DNA of 64,000 nt from UBA6623 sp965226435 (GTDB lineage Bacteria > Acidobacteriota > Terriglobia > Bryobacterales > UBA6623). The DNA lies in the NCBI GenBank assembly GCA_965226435.1, contig CBDDCY010000013.1:1364001-1428000 (forward strand), read 5' to 3'. Below are positions 1-8,718 of the stretch, one piece after another. The notes under the pieces were generated by a model. It had not been told where the DNA came from. It did not search any database and saw only the letters and a program-made list of their open reading frames with translations. Position 1 is the first letter of the stretch, and the number at the start of each line of letters is the position of its first letter. A program made the position numbers and the translations under genes.

Positions 1-62
1 GTACGCCTGACTACGTATTCGTAAACCGCAGGTCGTCGGTCCGAGTCCGACCCGTGGCTCCA
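1..62 (+). tRNA. tRNA-like 3' fragment, possibly tRNA-Thr(CGT)
   Basis: The T arm is clear: gtcgg at 35-39 pairs with ccgac at 47-51 around a 7-nt loop. A 7-nt acceptor strand (52-58), discriminator T and encoded CCA (60-62) follow. Reading ttcgtaa (18-24) as the anticodon loop gives anticodon CGT and a normal 5-nt variable loop. However, the 5' side of that anticodon stem (13-17) does not pair with accgc (25-29). The bases at 5-15 instead resemble the anticodon arm of an ACG tRNA. The 5' half lies beyond the window edge. It could be a real tRNA that I cannot fold by hand, a tRNA pseudogene, or a 3' tRNA end left at an integration site. Confidence 0.4.
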
Positions 63-89
63 GATCTTCCCCGGTATGCCCGAGTTGTT

Positions 90-3000
90 CTAGGCCGCTG
101 TTTGTTGGGTTAACTCCGCCAGCTTCTCATCAACGGCGCGGCGGACTTTTTCGATCGACTCCGCCTTGATGTCTTCGTAACCCCGAATTTGATCGGGCAG
201 CGCCGCGACATAGACGGCTAAATCGAGGTTGTCTTCACGCAACCCGGCCAGCAAAACCTCTACCGTGTCACGGTACCAATCGATCAGCTCGCGTTCCTGT
301 TTGCGAATCGCCGCCCTTCCGAAAAGATCGAGCGGCCCGCCTCGCAAACCCTTGAGTCCGGCCAACAATCGTAAAACGGGCCGGAACCACGGGCCCAGGG
401 CGAGTTTCTTCTTGAGACCCAACTCGCGCAACAGCGGCGGATGCAGGTGATAGATCACTTTCCGCGGCGCTTCAAACCGCTCGCCGGGTTGCCGGTCAAA
501 CGCCGGGTCGGTCAACAGTCGTGCCACCTCGTACTCGTCCTTATACGCCATCAGTTTGTAGAGATAGCGGGCGACAGCCTCGGTCAGCCGCGTGCTTCCA
601 GGCCGCACGCGGTCTTCCACGCCGCGGACTCCTTCCAAGAAATGCCGGTATCGGTCGGCGTATTCGAGGTCTTGGTATTCGATCAAGTCCTCCGCCCGGC
701 GACCGATTAACACGGCCAGGGCGTCGCCGTCTTCGCTCTCAAGCGAGACGGCGGGCTGCTCTTCGCCAACGTACTCGGCGACGCTTTCGGGGTCTTCGTG
801 ATGCTTACGGCCCCAACGGAAAGCGGCCACGTTGCGCTCGACCGCGATCCCGTTAAGGCGAATGGCTTCTTCGATCGAGGCGACCGTCAACGGCAGCCGC
901 CCGGCTTGATACGCGACGCCCAATAAAAATATGTTCGATTGCAAGTGGCTGCCGAAAAGCGCCTCGGCCGATTTCGAGGCATTGGCGAAGACATTGCCGT
1001 CCGAACGCGTGGCTTGATTGACGACATGCGCCAGGTGCGCTTGGTCGGAAATTACGGTGAGTCCTTTTCGCACCGAATCGGCCGTAGGCGTTTGGTGGGT
1101 GTTGAGAATCGCCGTCGTCCGTCCCGTATCCACCCGTTTCAGCGTGGCCCTCGCGGCCGCTCCGATGATGTCAAAGCCGAGCAACAAGTCGGTCGCGCCG
1201 TAACTGACTCGATTGGCCGCTTCGATCGGCTCGGGGCTGATGGTCAAGTGAGAAAGAACCGCCCCGCCCTTTTGCGCCAGCCCCGTCTGGTCCAGAGTGA
1301 TCACATGGCGTCCGTCGAGCAGCGCCGCCGTCGCCAGCAAGGCATTAATCGTCACGACGCCCGTTCCCCCAATTCCCGGCATCAGAACGTGATAGGGACC
1401 GTCTAGGGGCGCTTTCCGAGCGGGCTCCTCAACGGCGACTTCAGGCAGCTCGGGCAAGGGTCGATGTTTGAGACCCGTTCCCTCGTCGATCATCACCGAC
1501 ACAAACGACGGACAATCGCCCATCACGCAGGAATAGTCCGCGTTGCACGAGGATTGGTGTACCCGCGTCTTCGCTCCAAACTCCGTCTCCACCGGATGCA
1601 GCGAAACGCAGTTGGATTGCGTTACGCAGTCGCCGCAGCCCTCGCACACCCGCTCGTTGATCATGATGCGGCGAACCGGTTGCGGCAGCCGCCCCCGTGC
1701 GCGGCGGCGGCGTTTTTCAGCGGCGCACATCTGGTCGTAGACCATGGCGCTCACGCCTTCCCGCCCCCCCAGTTCGGCCAGCACGTCTTCCAAGTCTTCG
1801 CGCGGACGAACCTCGGTCGACTCGGCGAGCTGAGAACGGTCTTCGTAGCGCGACAAATCCTCGGTCAGTAAATAGATCGGGCTGACCCCGTCGGCCTCGA
1901 GTTCGCGGGTCAACGCGGGAACGCTCAGACCCCCCGCTACGTCCTGCCCCCCGGTCATCGCCACCGCGTCGTTGTAGAGAATTTTGTAAGTGATGTTGAC
2001 GCCCGCGGCCACGGCGGCATTCACCGCCATGCGACCGGAGTGGAAATACGTCCCCTCGCCGATGTTCTGGAAAATATGCTCGCGGTCGCAGAACGGCGCC
2101 ATGCCGATCCAAGCCGCCCCCTCGCCGCCCATCTGACCCAGATACGCCACGCCGCGATTGTCGCCGAACCGCGCCGCCATGCCGTGGCAGCCGATCCCGC
2201 CGCCGGCGATCTGCCCTTCGAGCAGCAGCGTCGAGCGATTATGCGGACACCCCGAGCAATACCCCGGCGCGCGGGGCGGCACTTTCTTTTCCTGCCGCGG
2301 ACCGCGACGGTCCCGCGCTTCAATGGCTTCGAGCCGCCGTTCAATCTCCGGCGTCGGCTCCAGCCAATGTCCCAGACAGCGCGAGATCGTCTCGGCATCC
2401 AACTCGCCGTGGGCCGGAACGAATGTCTCCCCGTCCCAATCGGTCTTGCCATGGATCGCCGGCCGCGGGTTGGCGTTATAGAGCAATTCACGAAGCTGCA
2501 ATTCCAAGAAGCTTCGCTTCTCCTCGAACACAACCACCTGCTGCAGACCCTCGACGAATTCGTTGACGATCGTCGGCTCCAGCGGGTAGACCAACCCGAG
2601 CTTGAGAATGCGGATCCCCAGCCGCTCGAGCGCCGCTTCGTCAAGGCCGAGGTTGCGCAACGCGCTCCGCAAATCGTAGTAAGCCTTGCCGGCCGTGACG
2701 ATGCCGAGCCGGTCGCCCGCGTGCGAAACCTTAATTTCGTTCAAGCCGTTAAGGCGAGCGAACTCGCGCGCCGCGACCAGTCGCCGCTCGTGCATTTCCC
2801 GTTCCAATTGCAAGGTATTGGGGACGATCAGACGCGGCTGCATCACCTTCTGGTAAGGTTCGCCGTCGAAGAGCAGTTCCGGCTCTTCAATTGGGCAACG
2901 CTCGGGCGAAACTTCGATTGTTCCGCCGCCGTCGCAAACATCGGTCGTCAGCTTCAAGCCCGCCCAGGCCCCCGAGAAACGCGACATCGCGATTCCGTAT

Positions 3001-3548
3001 AGGCCGTAATCGAGCATTTCCTGCGTACTCCCGGCATGCAGCGTGGGAATACCGAAGTTATAGAGCGAAAGCTCGCTTTGGTGGGGAATCGTCGAACTTT
3101 TCGAAATGTGATCGTCGCCCGCCAGGACCAGCGCGCCGCAATGCTTGCCGGTGCCGGCGAAATTACCGTGCCTGATCGCGTCACCGCTGCGGTCCACCCC
3201 CGGACCCTTGCCGTACCAAATCCCGACCACCCCGTCGGTATTCGCCTCCGGCAATAACTGATAGGTCTGGCTGCCCATCACCGCCGTCGCCGCCAGGTCT
3301 TCATTGACCCCGGGGACAAAGCGAATGTTGTTGTCGTCAAGTAGGCGGCGGGCGCGCTCGAGAGCGATATCGTACCCGCCCAGCGGCGACCCCTCGTACC
3401 CGGAGATGAAAGTGCCGGTCCGCAAGCCGCGCTCGCGATCACGCCGCATCTGCTCGATCGGCAACCTTACCAAGGCTTGAATGCCGTTCACATAGATGAC
3501 GCCCTCTTCGAGCGTATATTTATCGTCGAGGGAGAATTCCTTTCCCAC
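90..3548 (-). CDS. Indolepyruvate ferredoxin oxidoreductase, fused alpha-gamma type
   Basis: This enzyme oxidatively decarboxylates aryl 2-oxo acids such as indolepyruvate to the acyl-CoA, passing electrons to ferredoxin or another carrier, in catabolism of aromatic and other amino acids. At 1152 residues it has the length of the fused bacterial form. The N-terminal third is the TPP pyrimidine-binding part. GYCSGCPHN near residue 430 and GCHGM near 453 open the TPP diphosphate domain. A Cys-rich segment near 634-680 (CEGCGDC then further Cys) fits Fe-S binding. GIGGTGVVTI near 723 starts the gamma (POR-type) domain, followed by a helical C-terminal extension. The start codon is GTG. It is transcribed alone, towards the tRNA-like fragment. 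Confidence 0.9.
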   Translation of the reverse strand: MGKEFSLDDKYTLEEGVIYVNGIQALVRLPIEQMRRDRERGLRTGTFISGYEGSPLGGYDIALERARRLLDDNNIRFVPGVNEDLAATAVMGSQTYQLLPEANTDGVVGIWYGKGPGVDRSGDAIRHGNFAGTGKHCGALVLAGDDHISKSSTIPHQSELSLYNFGIPTLHAGSTQEMLDYGLYGIAMSRFSGAWAGLKLTTDVCDGGGTIEVSPERCPIEEPELLFDGEPYQKVMQPRLIVPNTLQLEREMHERRLVAAREFARLNGLNEIKVSHAGDRLGIVTAGKAYYDLRSALRNLGLDEAALERLGIRILKLGLVYPLEPTIVNEFVEGLQQVVVFEEKRSFLELQLRELLYNANPRPAIHGKTDWDGETFVPAHGELDAETISRCLGHWLEPTPEIERRLEAIEARDRRGPRQEKKVPPRAPGYCSGCPHNRSTLLLEGQIAGGGIGCHGMAARFGDNRGVAYLGQMGGEGAAWIGMAPFCDREHIFQNIGEGTYFHSGRMAVNAAVAAGVNITYKILYNDAVAMTGGQDVAGGLSVPALTRELEADGVSPIYLLTEDLSRYEDRSQLAESTEVRPREDLEDVLAELGGREGVSAMVYDQMCAAEKRRRRARGRLPQPVRRIMINERVCEGCGDCVTQSNCVSLHPVETEFGAKTRVHQSSCNADYSCVMGDCPSFVSVMIDEGTGLKHRPLPELPEVAVEEPARKAPLDGPYHVLMPGIGGTGVVTINALLATAALLDGRHVITLDQTGLAQKGGAVLSHLTISPEPIEAANRVSYGATDLLLGFDIIGAAARATLKRVDTGRTTAILNTHQTPTADSVRKGLTVISDQAHLAHVVNQATRSDGNVFANASKSAEALFGSHLQSNIFLLGVAYQAGRLPLTVASIEEAIRLNGIAVERNVAAFRWGRKHHEDPESVAEYVGEEQPAVSLESEDGDALAVLIGRRAEDLIEYQDLEYADRYRHFLEGVRGVEDRVRPGSTRLTEAVARYLYKLMAYKDEYEVARLLTDPAFDRQPGERFEAPRKVIYHLHPPLLRELGLKKKLALGPWFRPVLRLLAGLKGLRGGPLDLFGRAAIRKQERELIDWYRDTVEVLLAGLREDNLDLAVYVAALPDQIRGYEDIKAESIEKVRRAVDEKLAELTQQTAA

Positions 3549-3675
3549 AATCGCCTCAGTGGACCGCCGGATGCACCGCGGATCCCAACCGTACTCGAGG
3601 TTCCCCGGTGCTGATCCGTTTATGACTAGTACACCACTCTACACCAACTGATCAGGCCGACGACCCGGAATGAGG

Positions 3676-3860
3676 TTCAAACCGAGCCGCGCACGTGAGT
3701 AAGCGGTATGCGACGAGACCTTTGTTGTCGAAGCAAGGGGGGCGGGAGGGTGATGTTCGATGGAAAAGCCGGGGAGGTTCCACTAGGATCGTCATTCTTG
3801 GGCGCATCGAGGGGGCCTGATCGCATACCGCTTACTCACGTGCGCGGCTCGGCTTGAACC
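3676..3860. repeat. Family H inverted-repeat element, copy 1
   Basis: Arms at 3676-3715 and 3821-3860 are inverted copies of each other over about 40 bp with very few mismatches (core accgagccgcgcacgtgag). They enclose about 105 bp with no open frame. A second element with the same arm core lies at 22549-22687. The layout suggests a non-autonomous mobile element or a long hairpin. The rest of the 3549-3941 gap shows nothing else I can support. Confidence 0.7.
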
Positions 3861-3941
3861 CCGAAACCTTGAAACGCCGACACGATCCAAATTGATGTCT
3901 CTCACCTGCCCCGAATCGAAATGCCACACTGAACCCAGCCC

Positions 3942-4361
3942 GTGCCGGACCCTTTCGAAATTCTCGAACACACCGCCGACATCGGCTTCCGCGCCTGGGG
4001 ACCGACCCAGGCGGTGCTGTTCGAAAACGCCGCCCGGGCCATGGGCGTGATCGCCGCCGACCCCGACGCGGCCGAACCGCGCACCGAACTCGCCGTCGAG
4101 ATCAGCGGCGACGACTACGAATCGTTGCTCGTGAACTGGCTGAGCGAAATCGTCTACTTATTCGACAGCGGACGTTTCGCGCCGACGCGCTACAAAGTCG
4201 ACGAGATCAATCCCGAAAAACTAACCGCCCGTCTGATCGGCGAACCACGCGACCCTGCTCGGCACCCGTGGCGGCTAATCGTCAAGGCCGTCACCTATCA
4301 TGAAATCGAAGTCGCCGAACGCAACGGCCGTTGGGAGGCGCGAGTTTTCTTGGATATCTAA
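3942..4361 (+). CDS. Archease
   Basis: Archease is a small acidic protein that activates the RNA ligase RtcB by helping histidine guanylylation and turnover. The 139-residue product has the family length and the typical opening EILEHTADIGFRAWG, with the conserved Asp in HTAD. It has the internal LLVNWLSEIVYLFD helix and ends in the ...VKAVTYHEIEV... strand region before the terminal segment. The chosen start is GTG at 3942, which gives the family's usual N-terminus. It lies 17 bp upstream of rtcB on the same strand, so the two are almost certainly co-transcribed. Confidence 0.9.
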   Translation: MPDPFEILEHTADIGFRAWGPTQAVLFENAARAMGVIAADPDAAEPRTELAVEISGDDYESLLVNWLSEIVYLFDSGRFAPTRYKVDEINPEKLTARLIGEPRDPARHPWRLIVKAVTYHEIEVAERNGRWEARVFLDI

Positions 4362-4378
4362 ACGTCGCCTGCCCCGTC

Positions 4379-5821
4379 ATGAGCCTGGCTGACCGACTCG
4401 AAAAGATCGACGACTACCGCCGGCGACTGCCGCGCGGCACGCTGCCGGCGATGCGGACCGATGTCGTCGTCTACGCCTCGCAATCAATCCTTGACAAGAT
4501 CGCGAAAGACAAATCCCTCGAACAAGCCGCCAACGTTGCCTCGCTGCCCGGCATTGTTGGTCCCAGCCTCGCCATGCCCGACATTCATCAAGGTTATGGC
4601 TTCCCGATCGGGGGCGTCTGCGCGACCGATTACGAGCGAGGCGTCGTCTCGCCGGGCGGGGTCGGTTTCGACATCAATTGCGGTGTCCGCTTGGTGCGCT
4701 CCAACCTCGCGGCCGCTGAAGTGCGCCCGCGCATGCGAGAGTTGATCCACCAAATCTTCCGCGATGTTCCTTGCGGCACCGGCGGATCCGGTTTCGTTAA
4801 GATCAACTCGCGCGACCTCGAAGGCGTTCTACTCGAAGGCGCGCGCTGGATGGTGCGTCACGGCTACGGCGAGCCGCGCGACGCCGAATTCGCTGAAGCC
4901 GAGGGAGCCCTGCCCGACGCCGATCCTGGCCGTGTTTCCGACCGCGCCAAGGAACGCGGACGTCCCCAACTCGGCACCCTCGGCAGCGGTAATCACTTTC
5001 TCGAAGTGCAATACGTCGAAGCGATTCATGACGCCGAGGCCGCCGCGGCTTTCGGGCTGACCGAGGGACAGGTCGTCGTCTTGATTCACTCCGGCTCGCG
5101 CGGCCTGGGACACCAAGTCTGCACCGACGCACTGCGCGAGATGGGCGCGGGCATGAAGAAATACGGCATCGAATTGCCCGACCGCCAGCTCGCCTGCGTC
5201 CCCTCCGTTTCGCCGGAAGGGCAAGCCTATCTGGGCGCGATGCAGGCCGCGGCTAACTATGCCTGGGCCAATCGCCAAGCGATCATGCACTTCCTGCGCG
5301 GCTCGTTTCGCAAAGTGCTCGGCGGTCAAGCTCGTCTCGATCTCGTTTACGACGTTTGCCACAACATCGCCAAGAAAGAGCGGCACGTCGTCGACGGCGT
5401 CGAGCGCAACGTTCTGGTGCATCGCAAGGGAGCCACGCGTGCTTTCCCGGCGGGTCGGCCGGAAGTGACCGAGGCCTACCGCAAGGTCGGCCAACCCGTC
5501 TTCATTCCCGGCAGCATGGGGACGGCGTCGTGGGTATTGGCCGGCTTACCCGGTTCGATGGCCGAAACCTTCGGAACCACTTGCCACGGCGCGGGGCGTT
5601 TACTGAGTCGCACGGCCGCCCGCAAGGGCCGCAACGTCAAGCAGGTCGTCGAAGATCTCGAGCAGGCCGGAATCCTCGTTCGCGGGGAAAGCAAGAGAGG
5701 GTTGCTGGAGGAAATCCCGGAAGCCTACAAAGACGTCGACGAAGTCATCGAGGTCGTCCACAACGCCGGGCTGGCCAAGAAAGTAGCCCGGCTCCGCCCC
5801 ATGGGCGTCATTAAGGGCTGA
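4379..5821 (+). CDS. rtcB: RNA-splicing ligase RtcB
   Basis: RtcB joins RNA 2',3'-cyclic phosphate or 3'-phosphate ends to 5'-OH ends, using GTP and Mn2+, in tRNA and rRNA repair. The 480-residue product carries the family signatures in order: DIHQGYGFPIGGV near residue 67, GGVGFDINCGVRL near 95-105 with the metal-binding Cys, GSGNHFLE near 202, HSGSRGLGH near 237, and TTCHGAGR near 400 with the guanylylated His. I chose the ATG at 4379, just after the archease stop; an in-frame start at 4331 would lie inside archease. The stop codon sits at the edge of a family C repeat. With archease it forms a complete ligase-activator pair. Confidence 0.95.
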   Translation: MSLADRLEKIDDYRRRLPRGTLPAMRTDVVVYASQSILDKIAKDKSLEQAANVASLPGIVGPSLAMPDIHQGYGFPIGGVCATDYERGVVSPGGVGFDINCGVRLVRSNLAAAEVRPRMRELIHQIFRDVPCGTGGSGFVKINSRDLEGVLLEGARWMVRHGYGEPRDAEFAEAEGALPDADPGRVSDRAKERGRPQLGTLGSGNHFLEVQYVEAIHDAEAAAAFGLTEGQVVVLIHSGSRGLGHQVCTDALREMGAGMKKYGIELPDRQLACVPSVSPEGQAYLGAMQAAANYAWANRQAIMHFLRGSFRKVLGGQARLDLVYDVCHNIAKKERHVVDGVERNVLVHRKGATRAFPAGRPEVTEAYRKVGQPVFIPGSMGTASWVLAGLPGSMAETFGTTCHGAGRLLSRTAARKGRNVKQVVEDLEQAGILVRGESKRGLLEEIPEAYKDVDEVIEVVHNAGLAKKVARLRPMGVIKG

Positions 5822-6072
5822 CCCGAAACTTCAGATTTCGCGCTACCCGGAGATTCACAACTGCTACCAATGGATCGGACTTTCACCCACCCGAGCCCCG
5901 CCGCCGCGCGGCTGTGAAAAATTGGGGACTGTACCGAGAGCCGACCGAATAAGATCCATCAAATCAATAAGTTATCCTGGCGCGAAGTGGACTGTCCCCC
6001 ATTTTTTCACAGCCCCCGCGCGGCGCGGTCCCGGCGAACCCCTTCGACCAAGTTTCTCCCCTGAACGATCCT
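5822..6072 (+). repeat. Family C repeat, copy 1, interrupted by family A
   Basis: Bases 5822-5911 and 6017-6072 together match the uninterrupted family C copies at 33787, 36038 and 36199, running from gaaacttc to the segment ctcccctgaacgatcc. The 105-bp family A element sits in the GC palindrome at the middle of the repeat. The 7-bp sequence cgcgcgg occurs on both sides of it (5905-5911 and 6017-6023). Confidence 0.8.
5912..6016. repeat. Family A inverted-repeat element, copy 1
   Basis: This is an element of about 105 bp whose ends are inverted repeats: ggctgtgaaaaattgggg at the left and its near complement ending ttttttcacagcc at the right, about 20 of 23 matching. No reading frame. It is inserted in a family C repeat. 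Other copies lie at 9737-9846 and 18791-18900, and a right half lies near 63010-63050. Confidence 0.75.
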
Positions 6073-6094
6073 GACGCGTCCTCGACATCCAAAA

Positions 6095-6200
6095 CTTGAG
6101 CCGCGAAGCGGCGCCGGGAATATAGCCTAGGGTGGAGCCGAAGGCGAAACCCTGGGTAGGATCCCCCACCCGTGCGAGCCCTGAAGGGGCTCTGGAACCC
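6095..6200 (+). repeat. Family D hairpin-mosaic repeat, copy 1
   Basis: The unit is built of self-complementary blocks: gagccgcgaagcggc, then a block in which ctagggtggagc faces an accctggg segment, then gagccctgaaggggc. It is one of seven copies in the window. The remaining gap up to 6349 holds no gene I can support. Confidence 0.75.
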
Positions 6201-6349
6201 TTCCCGGACGAGTTCGTGTCGATATTCGAATGGAACGAAGCGGAGTTTGACGTTCTCGCACCCTGCCCACTGACCATTCACCGCCGCGGCGCAAGCACAA
6301 TCGGTGCCCCCTTCACGCCTCCCAATTCACCACTGTAGAATGATGGGCA

Positions 6350-6925
6350 ATGCGCTGGTTCCTTTCGCGCGGAGCCCCTCCGGTTTCTCACCTCCTATTC
6401 GTCGAGAGCGGGCCGCGCCGCGTCGCTGAAAAGGTTCTCCCACGTATCCGCGAAAGCTTCGGGCACGACATTCGTATCGATCTGTTGACCTGCCTCGCGA
6501 CCGATCCCGCCGAGCCGCGGGCCGGCAACCGGCATTCCGCCAAGGCATGGCGCGTGACGGAATGCCGCGACGCCGATTCGCGCTGGGAGCTGCTTGGCCG
6601 TATCCGCCGAGAGCGCCATCCCGTGGTCGTTATTGTGTGCGCCGACAGCCCGGTCATGCTGCCTTGGAAACTGGCGGCTGTGCTGCTGCTGCCGGCGAAG
6701 TTCATCATCGTCAATGAAAACGCCGACTACTTCTGGCTCGACCGAGGGCATCTCTCGAATCTCAAAAACCTCTTACTCCAGCGAGCCGGGTTACAGCCCG
6801 ATCTCGCGGTTCGCCTCCTGGCCCGCGCTCTCGTATTTCCTTTCACCTTGGCGTACCTGCTGGGCTATGCCGCCTGGGTTCACTCCCGGCGAGCGGCGCG
6901 GCGGGTCCTCGGCTCACGGTCCTGA
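6350..6925 (+). CDS. Hypothetical protein with one C-terminal membrane segment
   Basis: I do not recognise the function. The 191-residue product is arginine-rich. It has an alternating hydrophobic/charged core (PVVVIVCADSPVMLPWKLA near 90-110, then FIIVNENADYFW near 120-130) that looks like a Rossmann-type strand-loop pattern. A hydrophobic stretch, VFPFTLAYLLGYAAWV, lies near 165-182 and is followed by Arg residues, suggesting one membrane anchor facing the cytoplasm. It is preceded by repeats and followed about 136 bp later by malate synthase on the same strand. Coding seems likely because the frame is long, compositionally protein-like and not antisense to a known gene. Confidence 0.6.
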   Translation: MRWFLSRGAPPVSHLLFVESGPRRVAEKVLPRIRESFGHDIRIDLLTCLATDPAEPRAGNRHSAKAWRVTECRDADSRWELLGRIRRERHPVVVIVCADSPVMLPWKLAAVLLLPAKFIIVNENADYFWLDRGHLSNLKNLLLQRAGLQPDLAVRLLARALVFPFTLAYLLGYAAWVHSRRAARRVLGSRS

Positions 6926-7061
6926 GCTACAGCGAGAGAACCGGGAACGATGGCGGGGCCGAGTGGTCCCGCGACTCGTTTGTCGCCGAGCCGGCGTCGG
7001 TGCTACAGTGTCTGAAGTCAAATGGCCGCAGCCGCCGGCCTCCGAATTAGGGAGAGAACTC

Positions 7062-8687
7062 ATGGCTACCTCCGCCGTCAGCCTACAACAAAAACTCAAT
7101 GAATCCCTCGCCGCCGAAGGGATCGAACTACGAGGCCGCGTCACCGCCGAGTACGCCGAAATCTTAACACCCGAAGCGCTCCGTTTCCTCGCCAAGATGG
7201 CTGGCCAATTCGAGGCGACACGTCGCGAGCTTCTCGATCGCCGGGTCGCGCGCTACGAGGAAATCAAAGCCGGGCAATTGCCGGACTTCCTGCCCGAAAC
7301 CCGGCACATTCGCGCCGGCGATTGGACCGTGGCAGCCATTCCCGACGACTTACAGGATCGCCGCGTCGAGATTACCGGCCCGGTCGACCGCAAGATGGTC
7401 ATCAACGCCCTCAACTCGGGCGCGAGCGTCTTCATGGCTGACTTCGAGGACGCCCACACCCCGACCTGGGACAACAATCTCGAAGGCCAAATCAACCTCC
7501 GCGACGCCGTCGTCGGCTCGATCAGTTTCACCAATCCGCAAGGCAAGCACTATCAGCTCGGCGAAAACCTCGCGACCTTGCTTGTGCGCCCGCGCGGCTG
7601 GCACCTCGTCGAAAAGCACCTCCTGATCGACGGCGAGCCGATTTCCGCCTCGCTCTTCGATTTCGGCTTGTACTTCTTCCATAACGTCGAAGCCCGGCTG
7701 CAGCGAAACACCGCCCCGTATTTCTATCTCCCCAAGATGGAGAGTCACCTGGAAGCGCGCCTGTGGAACGACGTCTTCACATTCGCCGAAAAGGAACTGA
7801 ACGTCCCCAATGTCTGTCGCGGCACCGTCCTGCTCGAAACCATCCTGGCGGCCTTCGAGATGGACGAAATCCTCTACGAGCTGCGCGACCATTCGGCCGG
7901 CTTGAACTGCGGACGCTGGGACTACATCTTCAGCTTCATCAAGAAGTTCCGGCACGATCCGGCCTTCGTGCTTCCCGACCGCGTCAACGTCGGCATGGAC
8001 CGTCACTTCCTCGACTCCTATGTGCAGCTTTTAATCAAGACCTGCCACCGCCGCGGCATTCACGCCATGGGCGGAATGGCGGCGCAGATCCCCATCAAGG
8101 GCGATCCCGAAGCGAATGAGAAGGCGATCAACAAAGTCCGGCAAGACAAACTGCGTGAAGTCCAAGCCGGGCACGACGGCACCTGGGTAGCCCACCCCGG
8201 CCTGGTCGGCGTCGCCAAGAAAATCTTTGACGAGCACATGGCGACGTCGAATCAAATCTGGCGCACCCGCGATGAGGTTTCGGTGAGCGCCTCGGATCTG
8301 TTGACGGTTCCCCAGGGCGAGATTACCGAGGAAGGCTTGCGTATCAACTGCGACGTTGGCATTCAATACCTGGAGAGCTGGTTGCGCGGGGTCGGCTGCG
8401 TGCCGATCTACAACCTCATGGAAGACGCCGCCACGGCTGAGATCTCGCGTTCGCAGGTTTGGCATTGGGTGCAACACGGCGCCAAGATGAACGACGGCCG
8501 CACGATCACCGCCGAGTTGGTCAGAGAGACCATTCCTCAGCAATTGGAAAAGATTCGTGGCTCGATCGGGCCCGAGCGTTATGACGCCGGAAAGTTCGAC
8601 CTCGCGTCAAAGATCTTCGAAGATATGATGACCAGCGACGACTACTCCGATTTTCTGACGCTGATCGCCTACGAACACATCGAATAA
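7062..8687 (+). CDS. aceB: Malate synthase A
   Basis: This enzyme condenses glyoxylate with acetyl-CoA to give malate in the glyoxylate shunt. The 541-residue product is the length of the A-type enzyme. It shows FMADFEDAHTPTWDN near residues 125-140, GRWDYIFSFIKKF near 283 (the signature around the catalytic Arg region) and MGGMAAQIPIKGDP near 335. The start at 7062 is preceded by ggagag at 7051-7056. An in-frame start at 6594 would overlap the previous gene and encode a low-complexity, arginine-rich leader. No isocitrate lyase gene is in the window, so glyoxylate must come from a partner elsewhere or from another route such as glycolate oxidation. Confidence 0.95.
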   Translation: MATSAVSLQQKLNESLAAEGIELRGRVTAEYAEILTPEALRFLAKMAGQFEATRRELLDRRVARYEEIKAGQLPDFLPETRHIRAGDWTVAAIPDDLQDRRVEITGPVDRKMVINALNSGASVFMADFEDAHTPTWDNNLEGQINLRDAVVGSISFTNPQGKHYQLGENLATLLVRPRGWHLVEKHLLIDGEPISASLFDFGLYFFHNVEARLQRNTAPYFYLPKMESHLEARLWNDVFTFAEKELNVPNVCRGTVLLETILAAFEMDEILYELRDHSAGLNCGRWDYIFSFIKKFRHDPAFVLPDRVNVGMDRHFLDSYVQLLIKTCHRRGIHAMGGMAAQIPIKGDPEANEKAINKVRQDKLREVQAGHDGTWVAHPGLVGVAKKIFDEHMATSNQIWRTRDEVSVSASDLLTVPQGEITEEGLRINCDVGIQYLESWLRGVGCVPIYNLMEDAATAEISRSQVWHWVQHGAKMNDGRTITAELVRETIPQQLEKIRGSIGPERYDAGKFDLASKIFEDMMTSDDYSDFLTLIAYEHIE

Positions 8688-8718
8688 CCCACGCGATGGG
8701 CGTTGGGCCGCTGGGGCC

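Noticed and set aside
2040..3002. Plus-strand frame of 320 codons
   Set aside because: Antisense shadow of the indolepyruvate oxidoreductase gene; GC-rich codon usage keeps it open by chance.
5964..6281. Minus-strand frames across repeats A, C and D
   Set aside because: Open only because of repeat composition; they would encode Arg/Gly-rich products shared with other repeat copies.
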